From Coriobacteriaceae bacterium (GTDB lineage Bacteria; Actinomycetota; Coriobacteriia; Coriobacteriales; QAMH01), in NCBI GenBank assembly GCA_025992705.1, contig DAJPGJ010000001.1:1116001-1180000 (forward strand): DNA of 64,000 nucleotides, in the 5' to 3' direction. How positions within the stretch are numbered: position 1 is the first letter of the stretch; each line of letters opens with the position of its first letter. The notes under the pieces are model-generated. The model searched no databases, had not been told where the DNA came from, and was given only the letters and a program-made list of their open reading frames with translations. Positions 1-8,710 of this stretch are shown in pieces. A program made the translations under genes and the position numbers.

Positions 1-689
1 ACTGGATTCTCTGCCCTGAGGGCGACAAGCAAGACGAGGTCTTCCTCAAGCTCTACGAGACCTTCAGCGCGCTCGGTGCACGCATCATCTCCATTAGTCG
101 CGAGCAACATGACAGCGCCATTGCCATCGTGAGCCACGTGCCGCACATGGTTGCCTCCTCGCTCGTCGAGCTTGCGGGTAATCACGTTGACGAGCGCAAG
201 GAGCTCCTGCGCTTGGCCGCCGGCGGTTTCAAGGACTCCACGCGTATCGCAGCCGGTTCCCCCGAGCTGTGGTGCGGCATCGCGCTCGACAACAGCGAGG
301 CACTCTCACAGGGCCTGCATGAGGTCGGCGAGATCATCGCGCGCTTCGAGACGGCCATTCGCGAAGGTGATGCCGAAACGCTCACGACCATGCTCGAGGA
401 GAGCGCGCGTCTGCGTCGCAGCCTGCCTGCCAAGTGGATTCCCGATTCGGCCAAACTCACGCAGGTGCGCATCCCCATGACCGACCATCCGGGCATCATC
501 GCCGAGGTGACGGGTATGGCAGGACATGCCGCCTGCAACATCCAATCTATCGAGATCGACCACATCAACGAGGACACCGCCGTGCTCGAACTTATCCTGA
601 CCGACGAGGGCGATATGGGCCGCTTTGGTGGCGAGCTCATCACCAAGGGTTACGACTTCTCGATAAGAAGTCTCGAAGAGGAGCTCTAG
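1..689 (+). CDS. tyrA: Prephenate dehydrogenase with C-terminal ACT domain, 5' end cut off
   Basis: The reading frame is open from base 3, so the start lies upstream of the window; 228 residues are visible. The stretch ISREQHDSAIAIVSHVPHMV matches the second half of prephenate dehydrogenases (the helical region with a conserved SHLPH-type motif). The last 75 or so residues, from VRIPMTDHPGIIAEV, look like an ACT ligand-binding domain, usual for tyrosine feedback. The enzyme oxidatively decarboxylates prephenate to 4-hydroxyphenylpyruvate in tyrosine synthesis. It ends 2 bases before aroA, so the two shikimate/aromatic genes are probably co-transcribed. The NAD-binding half is not visible, so cofactor preference cannot be judged. 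Confidence 0.9.
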   Translation, partial: WILCPEGDKQDEVFLKLYETFSALGARIISISREQHDSAIAIVSHVPHMVASSLVELAGNHVDERKELLRLAAGGFKDSTRIAAGSPELWCGIALDNSEALSQGLHEVGEIIARFETAIREGDAETLTTMLEESARLRRSLPAKWIPDSAKLTQVRIPMTDHPGIIAEVTGMAGHAACNIQSIEIDHINEDTAVLELILTDEGDMGRFGGELITKGYDFSIRSLEEEL

Positions 690-691
690 AC

Positions 692-2008
692 ATGCCCTTC
701 GTTGGCACGATTCGCGTCCCTTCCGACAAGTCCATTTCGCATCGCGCCGTGCTTTTCGCCGGTCTGGCGCAGGGCGTCTCGAGGCTCGAGGCCGTGCTGC
801 CAAGCGATGACGTGCATGCGACCATCGAGGCGATCAGGGCGCTCGGCGCCCATGTCAAGCTGGCACCGGGATCCCGTGGTCTCGAAGGGGAAGTCGAGGG
901 CATTGGAAAAACTGGGACAAATGGACAGGACATTTGTCCCAGTTCGTCTTCTGCGGCGGGACTCGTCATAGATTGCGGCAATTCCGGCACGACGGCGCGT
1001 CTGCTCATGGGCGTTCTCGCGGGCCTCGGCATGGACGCGACGCTTGTCGGCGACGCTTCGCTCTCCCGACGTCCCATGGAACGCGTCATGGGGCCGTTGC
1101 GCCGTCTTGGCGCGGCGTTCGAGAGCGACGAAGGCCATCTGCCCGTCCGTGTTCTTCCAAACCAGGGCCTGCATGCCGCACAGCTCATGACCGAGCAAGC
1201 TTCGGCCCAGGTGAAGTCAGCCATCTTGCTTGCCGGCATGCAGGCGCAGGGAACGACCTCCGTTACGGAGCCCTCGAAAAGTCGTGATCATACGGAGCTA
1301 CTCTTGCCTGCCTTTGGCGTCGATGTCGAGGTGAACGGCCTCATGGCATCTGTCGAAGGCCCCGCGCGCATGCACGCGCATGACATGTCCGTTCCCGGTG
1401 ATCCCTCCTCGGCGGCCTTCGTCGCCGTTGCCGCCGTGCTTTCCCCTGGCTCCGATGTCACACTCGAGCAGGTCGCGCTTAATCCGACGCGCACGGGCGC
1501 ATTCGAGGTGCTGCGTCGCATGGGAGCTGCGCTCGCGTATCGAGACGAGCGTACGGAAGGGCGCGAACGCGTGGGTGACGTACACGTTGCCTATACGCCG
1601 CAGCTTACTGCGACTCGTGTCCTGCCGGACGAGATTCCCACGCTCATCGACGAGATACCCATCCTCGCCATTGCCGCGGCACTGGCATGTGGCGAGAGTG
1701 TCTTCGAGTCATGTGGCGAGCTGCGCGTGAAGGAATGTGACCGCATGACCGCCATCATCGAGGGGCTTGCGGCCTTCGGCGTTACGGCTTATGCCGATGG
1801 TGACGACCTGCACATCATGGGCTTGGCCGGTGACCTAGGCGACATGCCTCCCCATGTCTCGCTTCCGACGTATGGCGACCATCGCCTTGCGATGACCTGG
1901 TACCTTGCAGGCGAGCTCTTCGGCGTCGATGTCAAGCTGGATGACGTCGAATGCGTTTGCGTCTCGTGGCCTGATTTCTTCGCCGACATGGAGAGTCTGA
2001 AACGCTGA
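692..2008 (+). CDS. aroA: 3-phosphoshikimate 1-carboxyvinyltransferase (EPSP synthase) carrying an in-frame palindromic insert
   Basis: The 438-residue product opens with GTIRVPSDKSISHRA, the EPSP synthase N-terminal phosphate-binding signature, then has CGNSGTTARLLMG, GDPSSAAF and LRVKECDR, all family hallmarks. It transfers the enolpyruvyl group of PEP to shikimate-3-phosphate. The ATG at 692 is 2 bases after the tyrA stop and follows a GGAG-containing tail of tyrA; the open frame extends further upstream only inside tyrA. Residues 73-84 (KTGTNGQDICPS) are encoded by a 35-bp palindrome that also occurs intergenically at 50.5 kb. They sit in the loop just before the CGNSGT motif, and the protein is about 11 residues longer than the common 427-residue length, matching an insertion of this size. 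Confidence 0.96.
   Translation: MPFVGTIRVPSDKSISHRAVLFAGLAQGVSRLEAVLPSDDVHATIEAIRALGAHVKLAPGSRGLEGEVEGIGKTGTNGQDICPSSSSAAGLVIDCGNSGTTARLLMGVLAGLGMDATLVGDASLSRRPMERVMGPLRRLGAAFESDEGHLPVRVLPNQGLHAAQLMTEQASAQVKSAILLAGMQAQGTTSVTEPSKSRDHTELLLPAFGVDVEVNGLMASVEGPARMHAHDMSVPGDPSSAAFVAVAAVLSPGSDVTLEQVALNPTRTGAFEVLRRMGAALAYRDERTEGRERVGDVHVAYTPQLTATRVLPDEIPTLIDEIPILAIAAALACGESVFESCGELRVKECDRMTAIIEGLAAFGVTAYADGDDLHIMGLAGDLGDMPPHVSLPTYGDHRLAMTWYLAGELFGVDVKLDDVECVCVSWPDFFADMESLKR
910..944. repeat. 35-bp palindromic repeat element inside aroA
   Basis: Arms aactgggacaaatg (910-923) and catttgtcccagtt (931-944) are perfect reverse complements around the 7-base centre gacagga. The same 35 bases, with one centre substitution, occur between genes at 50500-50534. 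Here the element is translated in frame without a stop. Confidence 0.9.
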
Positions 2009-2010
2009 GA

Positions 2011-2019
2011 TGGTACACT
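2011..2019 (+). promoter_or_regulatory. Possible extended -10 promoter for cmk
   Basis: TG-g-TACACT just after the aroA stop fits an extended -10 element, and cmk starts 33 bases further on behind AAGGAG. No convincing -35 box is visible. The same TGnTAnnnT pattern recurs before several other genes here. Confidence 0.35.
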
Positions 2020-2051
2020 GACCTCACGTCAGATGAGCTAAGGAGCAGTTT

Positions 2052-2735
2052 GTGATAATTGCTATCGACGGGCCTGCGGGTTCCGGCAAATCCACCATTG
2101 CCAAGCGCGTCGCACGCATGCTCGGTTTTCATTACCTTGACACGGGTGCCATGTACCGGTGCATCGCCCTCTATGCCATCGAGCACGGCATCGGTTTTGA
2201 CGATGCCGCTGCACTTGAGCCCGTCGCGCGCGAGGTTCCCATCGTCTTCTCGCACGAGCCGGGCAATCCCGTTGCCAGCGCCGTCTCCTTCGATGGCGTC
2301 GACGTGACGGCTGCGATTCGCACGCCAGAGGTCGACAAGGCCGTCAGCCCGGTGTCGGCCATCCCCGAGGTGCGCACGGCCCTCGTGGAGCAACAGCGTC
2401 GTATCGCCGCGCATGATGACATCGTGATGGAGGGCCGCGATATCGGGACGGTTGTCTTTCCCAACGCGGATCTCAAGATTTTCCTGACGGCAAGCCCCGA
2501 GGAACGCGCACGTCGCCGTGCGTTGCAGAATGCCGAGCGCGGCTTCGGCGACACGGATCCGTCGGTCATACTCGCCGACCTCATTGCTCGTGACAAGGCC
2601 GATAGCACGCGCGCCACTTCGCCGCTCAAACCGGCAGACGATGCCAGCGAACTCGATACGACGGACATGAGCATCGACGAGGCGTGCGATGCGATCGTGA
2701 AAATGGCTCGTGCGGTACACGAAGGGGAACAATAG
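2052..2735 (+). CDS. cmk: Cytidylate (CMP/dCMP) kinase
   Basis: The 227-residue protein begins MIIAIDGPAGSGKST with a P-loop at residues 7-15, followed by YLDTGAMYR, the nucleotide-binding signature of cytidylate kinases, and MEGRDIGTVVFPNAD plus RRR lid residues further on. It phosphorylates CMP and dCMP to the diphosphates. The start is GTG at 2052 behind AAGGAG at 2040-2045; no ATG exists before the P-loop. It is followed 3 bases later by plsC, a linkage common in Gram-positive bacteria. Confidence 0.96.
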   Translation: MIIAIDGPAGSGKSTIAKRVARMLGFHYLDTGAMYRCIALYAIEHGIGFDDAAALEPVAREVPIVFSHEPGNPVASAVSFDGVDVTAAIRTPEVDKAVSPVSAIPEVRTALVEQQRRIAAHDDIVMEGRDIGTVVFPNADLKIFLTASPEERARRRALQNAERGFGDTDPSVILADLIARDKADSTRATSPLKPADDASELDTTDMSIDEACDAIVKMARAVHEGEQ

Positions 2736-2738
2736 GGC

Positions 2739-3440
2739 ATGAAGTCTCTCGAAGAGATATTCGACTCGGGTGTCTGGGTTCCCAAAGGCAAACCGCACAA
2801 CTGGTTCATCTATGTGGCGGCATACTTCGTGCGCCCCATCCTCAAGGTGTGCTTTCGTTGGAAGATACGTGGCATCGAGAACCTCGAGGCCATTGGCGAC
2901 GAACCCGTCGTCTACGTCTGCAATCACGTCTCGTACGCCGACCCATGTGTGCACTGGTGCGCGTTTTACGGGCAAAGGCGCTTCAGCCGCATCCTTGCAC
3001 GGCATACGCTGTTCAAGCCTGTGCTCGCGCAGCTCATTGCCCGCGTGGGGGCGATTCCCGTCAATCCCGACTCTGCTGACCGCACGGCGGTCAAGCGCGC
3101 CGCTGCCTGTCTCAAGCGTGGCGAGAGCGTGCTCATCTATCCTGAGGGCACGAGGATGAACAAGCCGAACAAGGTGTACCATCCCCATGCCGGCGCCGTT
3201 CTTATTGCTAATATGGGCCATGCGCGCATCGTGCCGATTGGCATCGAGGGCACGGAGAAGATCATGCCCTACGGCAAACCTAAGTTCATCCGCTTCCCGC
3301 GTGTCTACCTCAACGTGGGCAAACCCATCGACCCACGAGGCGATCAATTCGAGAACCTTCCCAAGAAGGGGAGGGCGGATGCGATCATCGCCTCGATCAT
3401 GGACGAGGTCTTTCGTCTGCGCGATACGGCACGCGGCTAG
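2739..3440 (+). CDS. plsC: 1-acyl-sn-glycerol-3-phosphate acyltransferase
   Basis: The 233-residue protein carries the acyltransferase HX4D motif (H63-VSYA-D68 in CNHVSYADP) and the YPEGTR block (residues 134-139) that binds glycerol phosphate, the two diagnostic motifs of the PlsC family. It adds the second acyl chain to lysophosphatidic acid at the inner face of the membrane. Residues around 22-45 are hydrophobic and may anchor it. It lies between cmk and ispH in one co-directional run; plsY and gpsA of the same phospholipid pathway follow 3.5 kb downstream. Confidence 0.93.
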   Translation: MKSLEEIFDSGVWVPKGKPHNWFIYVAAYFVRPILKVCFRWKIRGIENLEAIGDEPVVYVCNHVSYADPCVHWCAFYGQRRFSRILARHTLFKPVLAQLIARVGAIPVNPDSADRTAVKRAAACLKRGESVLIYPEGTRMNKPNKVYHPHAGAVLIANMGHARIVPIGIEGTEKIMPYGKPKFIRFPRVYLNVGKPIDPRGDQFENLPKKGRADAIIASIMDEVFRLRDTARG

Positions 3441-3449
3441 GAAGCTTTC

Positions 3450-4310
3450 GTGTCCATCATTATCGAAATCGCCCAAAATGCCGGCGCATGCTATGGCGTG
3501 AAGCGTGCGCTCGAGATGGCGCATGGGGCTGCCGAAAGCGCCGGTCCCGTGCATACGCTTGGTCCTCTCATCCATAACCCACGCGTCGTCGATGATCTTG
3601 CCGCCCAGGGCGTGCTCGTCGCCGACACGCTCGATGAGGTGGCGGAGGGGACACTCGTCCTCAGGAGTCACGGTACCGCTCCGCAGATTGTCGATGCCGC
3701 GCTCGATCGCGGGCTTGCCGTCGTAGATGCGACCTGTCCCTATGTCTCGAAGGTCCAACGCAAGGCGCGGCAGCTTGCCGAAGAGGGCTACGCCGTCGTC
3801 ATCATCGGCGAACCTGGTCACGCCGAGGTCGAGGGCATACGCGCTTGGGGCGGAGAGGCGGTCATCGCCGTTGCCGACGTCCCCGAGAAGCTCCCAGATG
3901 AGCTGCCTGCAAGGGTCGGTGTCGTTATCCAGACGACGCAAAGCGCCGATCGCGTTGCCGCCGTGCTCGGCGCGCTCGAAGGGCGTGTCGAGGAGCTTCG
4001 TGTCGAGAAGACCATCTGCTTCGCAACGCAGGAGCGCCAGGACAGCGCTGCCCAGATTGCCTCGCAGGCCGAGCTCATGATCGTCATTGGTGGCAGGAAC
4101 TCGGGAAACACGCGCCGCCTCTACGAGATATGCAAGGCACGTTGCGCAGCGACGCATCATATCGAGGATAGCGTCGAAATCGAGGCTTCCTGGCTTGACG
4201 GCGTCGAACGCATCGGCATCACGGCGGGTGCGAGCACGCCGCAGGAACATATCGATGCCGTGTGCGCGTACATACGCGAGCTCACCGACAAGGCGACGGA
4301 TAATGTCTGA
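3450..4310 (+). CDS. ispH: 4-hydroxy-3-methylbut-2-enyl diphosphate reductase
   Basis: This 286-residue protein has the three cysteines that hold the iron-sulfur cluster of IspH (C14 in GACYGVKRAL, C96 in DATCPYVSKV, C190 in TICFATQERQ) and the SHGT and GGRNSGNT motifs. It makes IPP and DMAPP in the last step of the MEP isoprenoid pathway. The start is GTG at 3450. The tail overlaps the next gene by 8 bases (ATGTCTGA). Length and cysteine spacing are normal for stand-alone IspH; it is not fused to ribosomal protein S1. Confidence 0.95.
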   Translation: MSIIIEIAQNAGACYGVKRALEMAHGAAESAGPVHTLGPLIHNPRVVDDLAAQGVLVADTLDEVAEGTLVLRSHGTAPQIVDAALDRGLAVVDATCPYVSKVQRKARQLAEEGYAVVIIGEPGHAEVEGIRAWGGEAVIAVADVPEKLPDELPARVGVVIQTTQSADRVAAVLGALEGRVEELRVEKTICFATQERQDSAAQIASQAELMIVIGGRNSGNTRRLYEICKARCAATHHIEDSVEIEASWLDGVERIGITAGASTPQEHIDAVCAYIRELTDKATDNV

Positions 4311-5652
4311 CGCCTCTCGCATGACATGCCCTTACGGCTCCTCCCGGACGCCGGCACAACCTCAGCCCTGTCGTGCCCGTGTCGCGTATGTCGAGGAGGG
4401 GTCGCCGGCCGATCGCGTTGGCGTTGAGGCGGGCATGGTCATCACGGAGGTCGAGGGGAGCAATCTACGCGACCTCATCGAGTGGCGTTGGCAGGCCGAT
4501 GGCTTCGATGTCGAGGTGACGTTTGATGACGGACAGACTGCGCTGCTCGAGCGCGAGTTGGGGGAGGACTGGGGCATCACCTTCGATGACTGCATCTTCG
4601 ATGGTGTCATGACCTGCCGCAATGCCTGTAGTTTCTGCTTCATGGGCATGCTTCCCAAGGGCATGCGCAAGACGCTGTACCTGCGAGATGACGATTATCG
4701 TCTCTCGTTTTTGCAGGGAAACTTCGTGACCCTTACCAACATCGATGATGACGAACTCGAACGCATTATCGAGTGTCACCTCTCGCCGTTGCATGTGTCA
4801 CTGCATGCGGTGAGCCCAGACGTGCGTGAGACGCTCATGGGCAAGAACGCCGCGCGCGGCATGGAAGTGCTCGAGGCTTTGCTCGATGCCGGTCTCGAGG
4901 TGCACGTGCAGGTCGTCGTCGTTCCCGGCGTGAACGATGGGGCGGAGCTCATGAGGACGCTTGCGTGGATCGAACGGCATCCTGGCGTGCTTTCGGCAGG
5001 ATTCGTCCCTCTTGGCTACACGAAGCACCAGCGCCGCTTCTCCTCGTCGTTTTCAGACGATCCCGATGCGGCTGCTGCAGTCATCGAGCTCATCCGCGAG
5101 TTCCAGGAGGATTCCGGCGTCGAGCGCCGCAACCCGCGTCTGCAGATCGCAGACGAGTTCTATATCGATGCGGGATACGATTTTCCGCCTGCCTTCATGT
5201 ATGCGGGCTACCCTCAGTTCCAGGACGGCATCGGCATGATGCGTTCCTTCATCGACGAGTGGGACGAGAACGCCGAGCATATTGCGCAGCTCGCAAAGTT
5301 GCTTGATGAGGCACGTCCTGCATATATCGTCTGCGGTACGGCGTTTGGTCGAGTGCTTCAGGGACTCATCGATGCATCACCGCTTGTCGGCAAGCTCGAG
5401 ATACTGCCTGTCGAAAACGAGTTCTTTGGCGGAAACGTCGATGTGACCTGCCTCATTACCGGAAGCGATCTAATCCCGGCGTTGCGCGCGGCGCACCCCG
5501 AGGGCATCGTCCTCGTAGCACGCGAGATGTTCAACCAGGATTTCACCTTGCTCGACGACGTCACGCTTGCCGAGGTCGAAGCGGCAAGTGACGCGACCGT
5601 GCGTCTGTGCACCTACACGCCTGTGGATATCATCGACGCGTTGATGCGGTAA
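4303..5652 (+). CDS. Radical SAM/PDZ protein of the DUF512 family
   Basis: I chose ATG 4303, which overlaps the ispH stop; the longer open frame upstream runs inside ispH and is not supported. The 449-residue protein has a PDZ-like segment at about residues 28-90 (VEEGSPADRVGVEAG), then the cluster motif C105-RNA-C109-SF-C112, a CX3CX2C radical SAM signature, followed by LSFLQGNFVTLTN and a C-terminal DUF512-type half with CGTAFGRVL. The family is widespread in clostridia, cyanobacteria and coriobacteria, often next to der as here, but I know of no established reaction. Neighbours suggest a link to ribosome assembly GTPase Der or to isoprenoid/lipid genes; that is context only. Confidence 0.85.
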   Translation: MSDASRMTCPYGSSRTPAQPQPCRARVAYVEEGSPADRVGVEAGMVITEVEGSNLRDLIEWRWQADGFDVEVTFDDGQTALLERELGEDWGITFDDCIFDGVMTCRNACSFCFMGMLPKGMRKTLYLRDDDYRLSFLQGNFVTLTNIDDDELERIIECHLSPLHVSLHAVSPDVRETLMGKNAARGMEVLEALLDAGLEVHVQVVVVPGVNDGAELMRTLAWIERHPGVLSAGFVPLGYTKHQRRFSSSFSDDPDAAAAVIELIREFQEDSGVERRNPRLQIADEFYIDAGYDFPPAFMYAGYPQFQDGIGMMRSFIDEWDENAEHIAQLAKLLDEARPAYIVCGTAFGRVLQGLIDASPLVGKLEILPVENEFFGGNVDVTCLITGSDLIPALRAAHPEGIVLVAREMFNQDFTLLDDVTLAEVEAASDATVRLCTYTPVDIIDALMR

Positions 5653-5686
5653 GATACGAATCGTAATCCTACGTTAAGAGGTGTTC

Positions 5687-7000
5687 ATGAGTCTCCCGCT
5701 CGTTGCCGTGGTCGGTCGTCCGAATGTCGGAAAGTCCACGCTCATCAATCGTATAACGCAAACGGAAGATGCCATCGTGCACGAGATGCGCGGCGTAACG
5801 CGTGATCGTTCGTACCATCGAGCGGACTGGAATGGCCTCGACTTCATGATCATCGACACCGGTGGCATCGCCCTCGGGGACACCGATATGTTTCAGGGCT
5901 CCATCACGAGCCAGGCGCTCGTTGCCTGCGAGGAGTCCGATTGCATCATTTTCGTCGTCGATGGTAGAACGGGCGTCACGAGCGAGGATACCGATATCGC
6001 GCGCGTGTTGCTCAAGAGCAAAGTTCCCGTCGTGCTTGCCGTCAACAAGCTTGACAATCCCGATCGCGAGGACGAAGTGCTCTGGGAGTTCTACTCGCTT
6101 GGACTGGGCGATCCCATGCCCATTTCCGCCTCGCATGGCCATGGCACGGGTGATCTGCTTGATGCTGTCGTACGCGAGCTTCCCGAGGATGCAGGTGATG
6201 ACGAGACGGATGACGAGATTAGCGTCGCGATCATCGGGCGCCCCAATGCGGGCAAGTCATCGCTTACCAATCGCCTCGTCGGCGGCGAGCGCTCCATCGT
6301 GAGTGATGTCGCTGGCACGACACGCGATGCGATCGATAGCGTCGTCGAGCATGATGGCGTGCGCTATCGCATCGTGGATACGGCGGGTATTCGCCGCAAA
6401 TCCCAAATCGACGAGGACGTCGAGTACTATGGGTACGTACGATCGCTGCGTGCCATCGATCGTGCCGACGTCGTGCTTCTCATGATCGATGCCACGCTTG
6501 GCCTGACCGATGCCGACCAGAAGGTCGCGGGCATGGCTGCCGAGCGTGGTTGCGCCATGGTCGTGCTCATCAACAAGTGGGACCTCATCGAGGACCCCGA
6601 TCGCCGCGACGAGATTCGAGAGCTCGTGGGCGATCGTCTCGAGTTCGTCGGGTATGCTCCCGTCATCTCCATCTCGGCCAAGACGGGTCGTTCGGTGCAC
6701 CGCATCTGGGATGCCATCAACACCGTCTACGATAATTACTCCTGTCACATTCCCACCAACCAGCTCAACGCGCTGCTCACCCAGCTGCGCGACTTCGGCC
6801 ATACCATCGTGAAGGGCAGCAAGCGCCTGCGCCTCAATTACGTGACGCAGGCCGCGACTCAGCCACCCGTCTTCACGTTTTTCGCGAATTTTCCGGAAAT
6901 CATCGATGACACGTACCGTCGCTATCTCGAGAACCGTCTGCGCGAGAACTTCGACCTTGTCGGTACACCCATTCGCATCAAGTTCAAGAGGAAGAACTAA
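5687..7000 (+). CDS. der: Ribosome biogenesis GTPase Der (EngA)
   Basis: Two GTPase domains in tandem are visible: GRPNVGKST near the N terminus and GRPNAGKSS near residue 180, each followed by DTGG/DTAG and NKLD/NKWD motifs, then a KH-like C-terminal domain. This arrangement is unique to Der, which acts in 50S subunit assembly. I preferred ATG 5687 (MSLPLVAVVG) because AAGAGG lies at 5675-5680; a GTG at 5681 would add two residues and overlap that site. The protein is 437 residues, the usual size. plsY starts 2 bases after its stop. Confidence 0.96.
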   Translation: MSLPLVAVVGRPNVGKSTLINRITQTEDAIVHEMRGVTRDRSYHRADWNGLDFMIIDTGGIALGDTDMFQGSITSQALVACEESDCIIFVVDGRTGVTSEDTDIARVLLKSKVPVVLAVNKLDNPDREDEVLWEFYSLGLGDPMPISASHGHGTGDLLDAVVRELPEDAGDDETDDEISVAIIGRPNAGKSSLTNRLVGGERSIVSDVAGTTRDAIDSVVEHDGVRYRIVDTAGIRRKSQIDEDVEYYGYVRSLRAIDRADVVLLMIDATLGLTDADQKVAGMAAERGCAMVVLINKWDLIEDPDRRDEIRELVGDRLEFVGYAPVISISAKTGRSVHRIWDAINTVYDNYSCHIPTNQLNALLTQLRDFGHTIVKGSKRLRLNYVTQAATQPPVFTFFANFPEIIDDTYRRYLENRLRENFDLVGTPIRIKFKRKN

Positions 7001-7002
7001 CC

Positions 7003-7701
7003 ATGTCTCCTGTCATCCTGCTCGATTTCGTCCTCGTTGCCGCCGTCTCCTTCCTGATAGGCAGCGTTCCCTTTGGCGTGCTCATCGGCAAGGCGCTCTA
7101 CCATTCCGACCCGCGTTCGGGTGGATCGAGGTCCATCGGGGCGACGAACATGAGTCGACTCTACGGTTGGAAGGCCTTCGTCATCACCTTCTTGGCCGAT
7201 GCGAGCAAGGGAGCGCTCGCCGTCGTGTTCGCGCGCATTGTCACCGGCTTCATGCCCTTTGATGCGGCCTGGCAGTTCGACCTACTCATCGTGCTCGCCG
7301 TCCTTTTCTCCATCGTCGGCCATGTCTTCTGTCCGTGGCTTGGCTTCAAGGGCGGCAAGGGCATTTCCACGGGTTTTGGCTCGATACTCGTGGCGTACCC
7401 CTTCGTTGCGTTGTGCCTGCTCGCCACTTTCCTCGTCATTGCGGGAATCAGTAAACGGATTTCGGCGGGTTCCATTTGCGCGGCCATCAGCCTTCCCATT
7501 TGGTCATTTGTTTTCTATGGGAATAACGTCCCGTTACTGGTCGTCAGCGTCATCATTGCCATCGCCGTCGTCTTCGCGCACCGCAGCAATATCCAGCGCA
7601 TGATAAACGGCGAGGAGCCCAAGTTCTCCTTCAAGCCCACCGGCGAGAAGACCGCCGTGAACGAAGAAGAGCTGGAAGAAGAACTCGAGGAAGAGCTGTG
7701 A
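7003..7701 (+). CDS. plsY: Glycerol-3-phosphate acyltransferase PlsY
   Basis: The 232-residue integral membrane protein shows the PlsY landmarks: IGSVPFGVLIGK near the start, the GSRSIGATNMSR loop, and GHVFCPWLGFKGGKG. It uses acyl-phosphate to acylate glycerol-3-phosphate, the first committed step of phospholipid synthesis. About five hydrophobic segments are present. The tail is acidic (three EEL/EEEL repeats), which is unusual and may be cytoplasmic. Its TGA overlaps the gpsA ATG, coupling it with the enzyme that makes its substrate. Confidence 0.95.
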   Translation: MSPVILLDFVLVAAVSFLIGSVPFGVLIGKALYHSDPRSGGSRSIGATNMSRLYGWKAFVITFLADASKGALAVVFARIVTGFMPFDAAWQFDLLIVLAVLFSIVGHVFCPWLGFKGGKGISTGFGSILVAYPFVALCLLATFLVIAGISKRISAGSICAAISLPIWSFVFYGNNVPLLVVSVIIAIAVVFAHRSNIQRMINGEEPKFSFKPTGEKTAVNEEELEEELEEEL

Positions 7702-8696
7702 TGGGCAACGTCGCAGTTATCGGCTCGGGCACGTGGGGAACGGCCATCGCTCACCTCATTGCTGGCAAGAACGTCGCGGTGAGGATGTGGACGCGTTGCG
7801 CCGATGTGGCCGATGCCATCAATGCGACCCATCGCAATCCGCGTCATCTGCCTGACGTCGAGCTTACTGGCGTGACAGCGAGCGCTTCGTTCGAGGAGTC
7901 GCTTCGCGGCGTCGATGCCGCCATCTTCGTCTGTCCCTCGTCGTACCTGCGCTCCATCGCCTCGTCATGCGCGCCCTTTATCGCCTCCGATCTGCCCGTC
8001 ATCGTCTTGACGAAGGGCATCGAGGCGCAGACTGGCTTCACGATGGTCGAGCTTCTCGAAGACGTGCTCGGCAATCCGTCGCGCATCGCCTGCCTCTCCG
8101 GCCCCAACCATGCAGAGGAAGTCTCGCGCGGCCTGCCGGCTGCCACGGTAGTCGCCTCATCTGACAAGGCATGTTCCCTCTACTTTCAGAACCTCTTCAA
8201 TACCTCGACGTTTCGCGTGTACACCACCTCCGATGTGACGGGTGTGGAGCTCTGCGCCGCCTCGAAGAACGTCATCGCCATCGCCAACGGCATGAGCGTG
8301 GCCATGCAACTGGGCGATAACGCGTCGGCATCTCTCATGACGCGTGGCCTTGCCGAGGTAACGCGTCTTGTCGTCGCGCTTGGTGGCGATGCGCGTACCT
8401 GTTTGGGCCTTGCCGGCGTGGGCGACCTTATCGCGACCTGCTCTTCGGAGCATTCCCGCAATCGTGCGCTCGGCGCCTTCCTCGTTGGGGGAGGCACGCT
8501 TGCGGCTTTCGAGGAGAAGATGCAGATGGTGGCCGAGGGTGCCGTCGCCTGCAAAACCGTGACCGAGCTCGCGCGCCAGCATGATGTCGAGATGCCCATT
8601 GCCGAGGCCGTGCGACAAGTGCTTTGGGAAGGACGCGACCCGCATGAGATAATCGAGACGCTCTTCGAGCGCCCCGTGAAGGCCGAACAGGAATGA
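7701..8696 (+). CDS. gpsA: Glycerol-3-phosphate dehydrogenase (NAD(P)+)
   Basis: MGNVAVIGSGTWGTA gives the Rossmann dinucleotide motif GxGxxG; later KGIE, CLSGPNHAEEV, AASKNVIAIANGM and GLAGVGDLIATC are GpsA hallmarks, including the catalytic lysine region. It reduces dihydroxyacetone phosphate to sn-glycerol-3-phosphate. ATG 7701 overlaps the plsY stop and follows AGGAAGAG at a good distance; GTG 7698 is a possible alternative. At 331 residues it is the standard length. Confidence 0.96.
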   Translation: MGNVAVIGSGTWGTAIAHLIAGKNVAVRMWTRCADVADAINATHRNPRHLPDVELTGVTASASFEESLRGVDAAIFVCPSSYLRSIASSCAPFIASDLPVIVLTKGIEAQTGFTMVELLEDVLGNPSRIACLSGPNHAEEVSRGLPAATVVASSDKACSLYFQNLFNTSTFRVYTTSDVTGVELCAASKNVIAIANGMSVAMQLGDNASASLMTRGLAEVTRLVVALGGDARTCLGLAGVGDLIATCSSEHSRNRALGAFLVGGGTLAAFEEKMQMVAEGAVACKTVTELARQHDVEMPIAEAVRQVLWEGRDPHEIIETLFERPVKAEQE

Positions 8697-8710
8697 AGGG
8701 ATAGGCACCC

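Noticed and set aside
1932..4322. A 796-residue open frame on the minus strand over cmk, plsC and ispH
   Set aside because: It is antisense to three clearly conserved genes; long antisense frames arise from the GC-rich codon bias, and no motif or ribosome site supports it.
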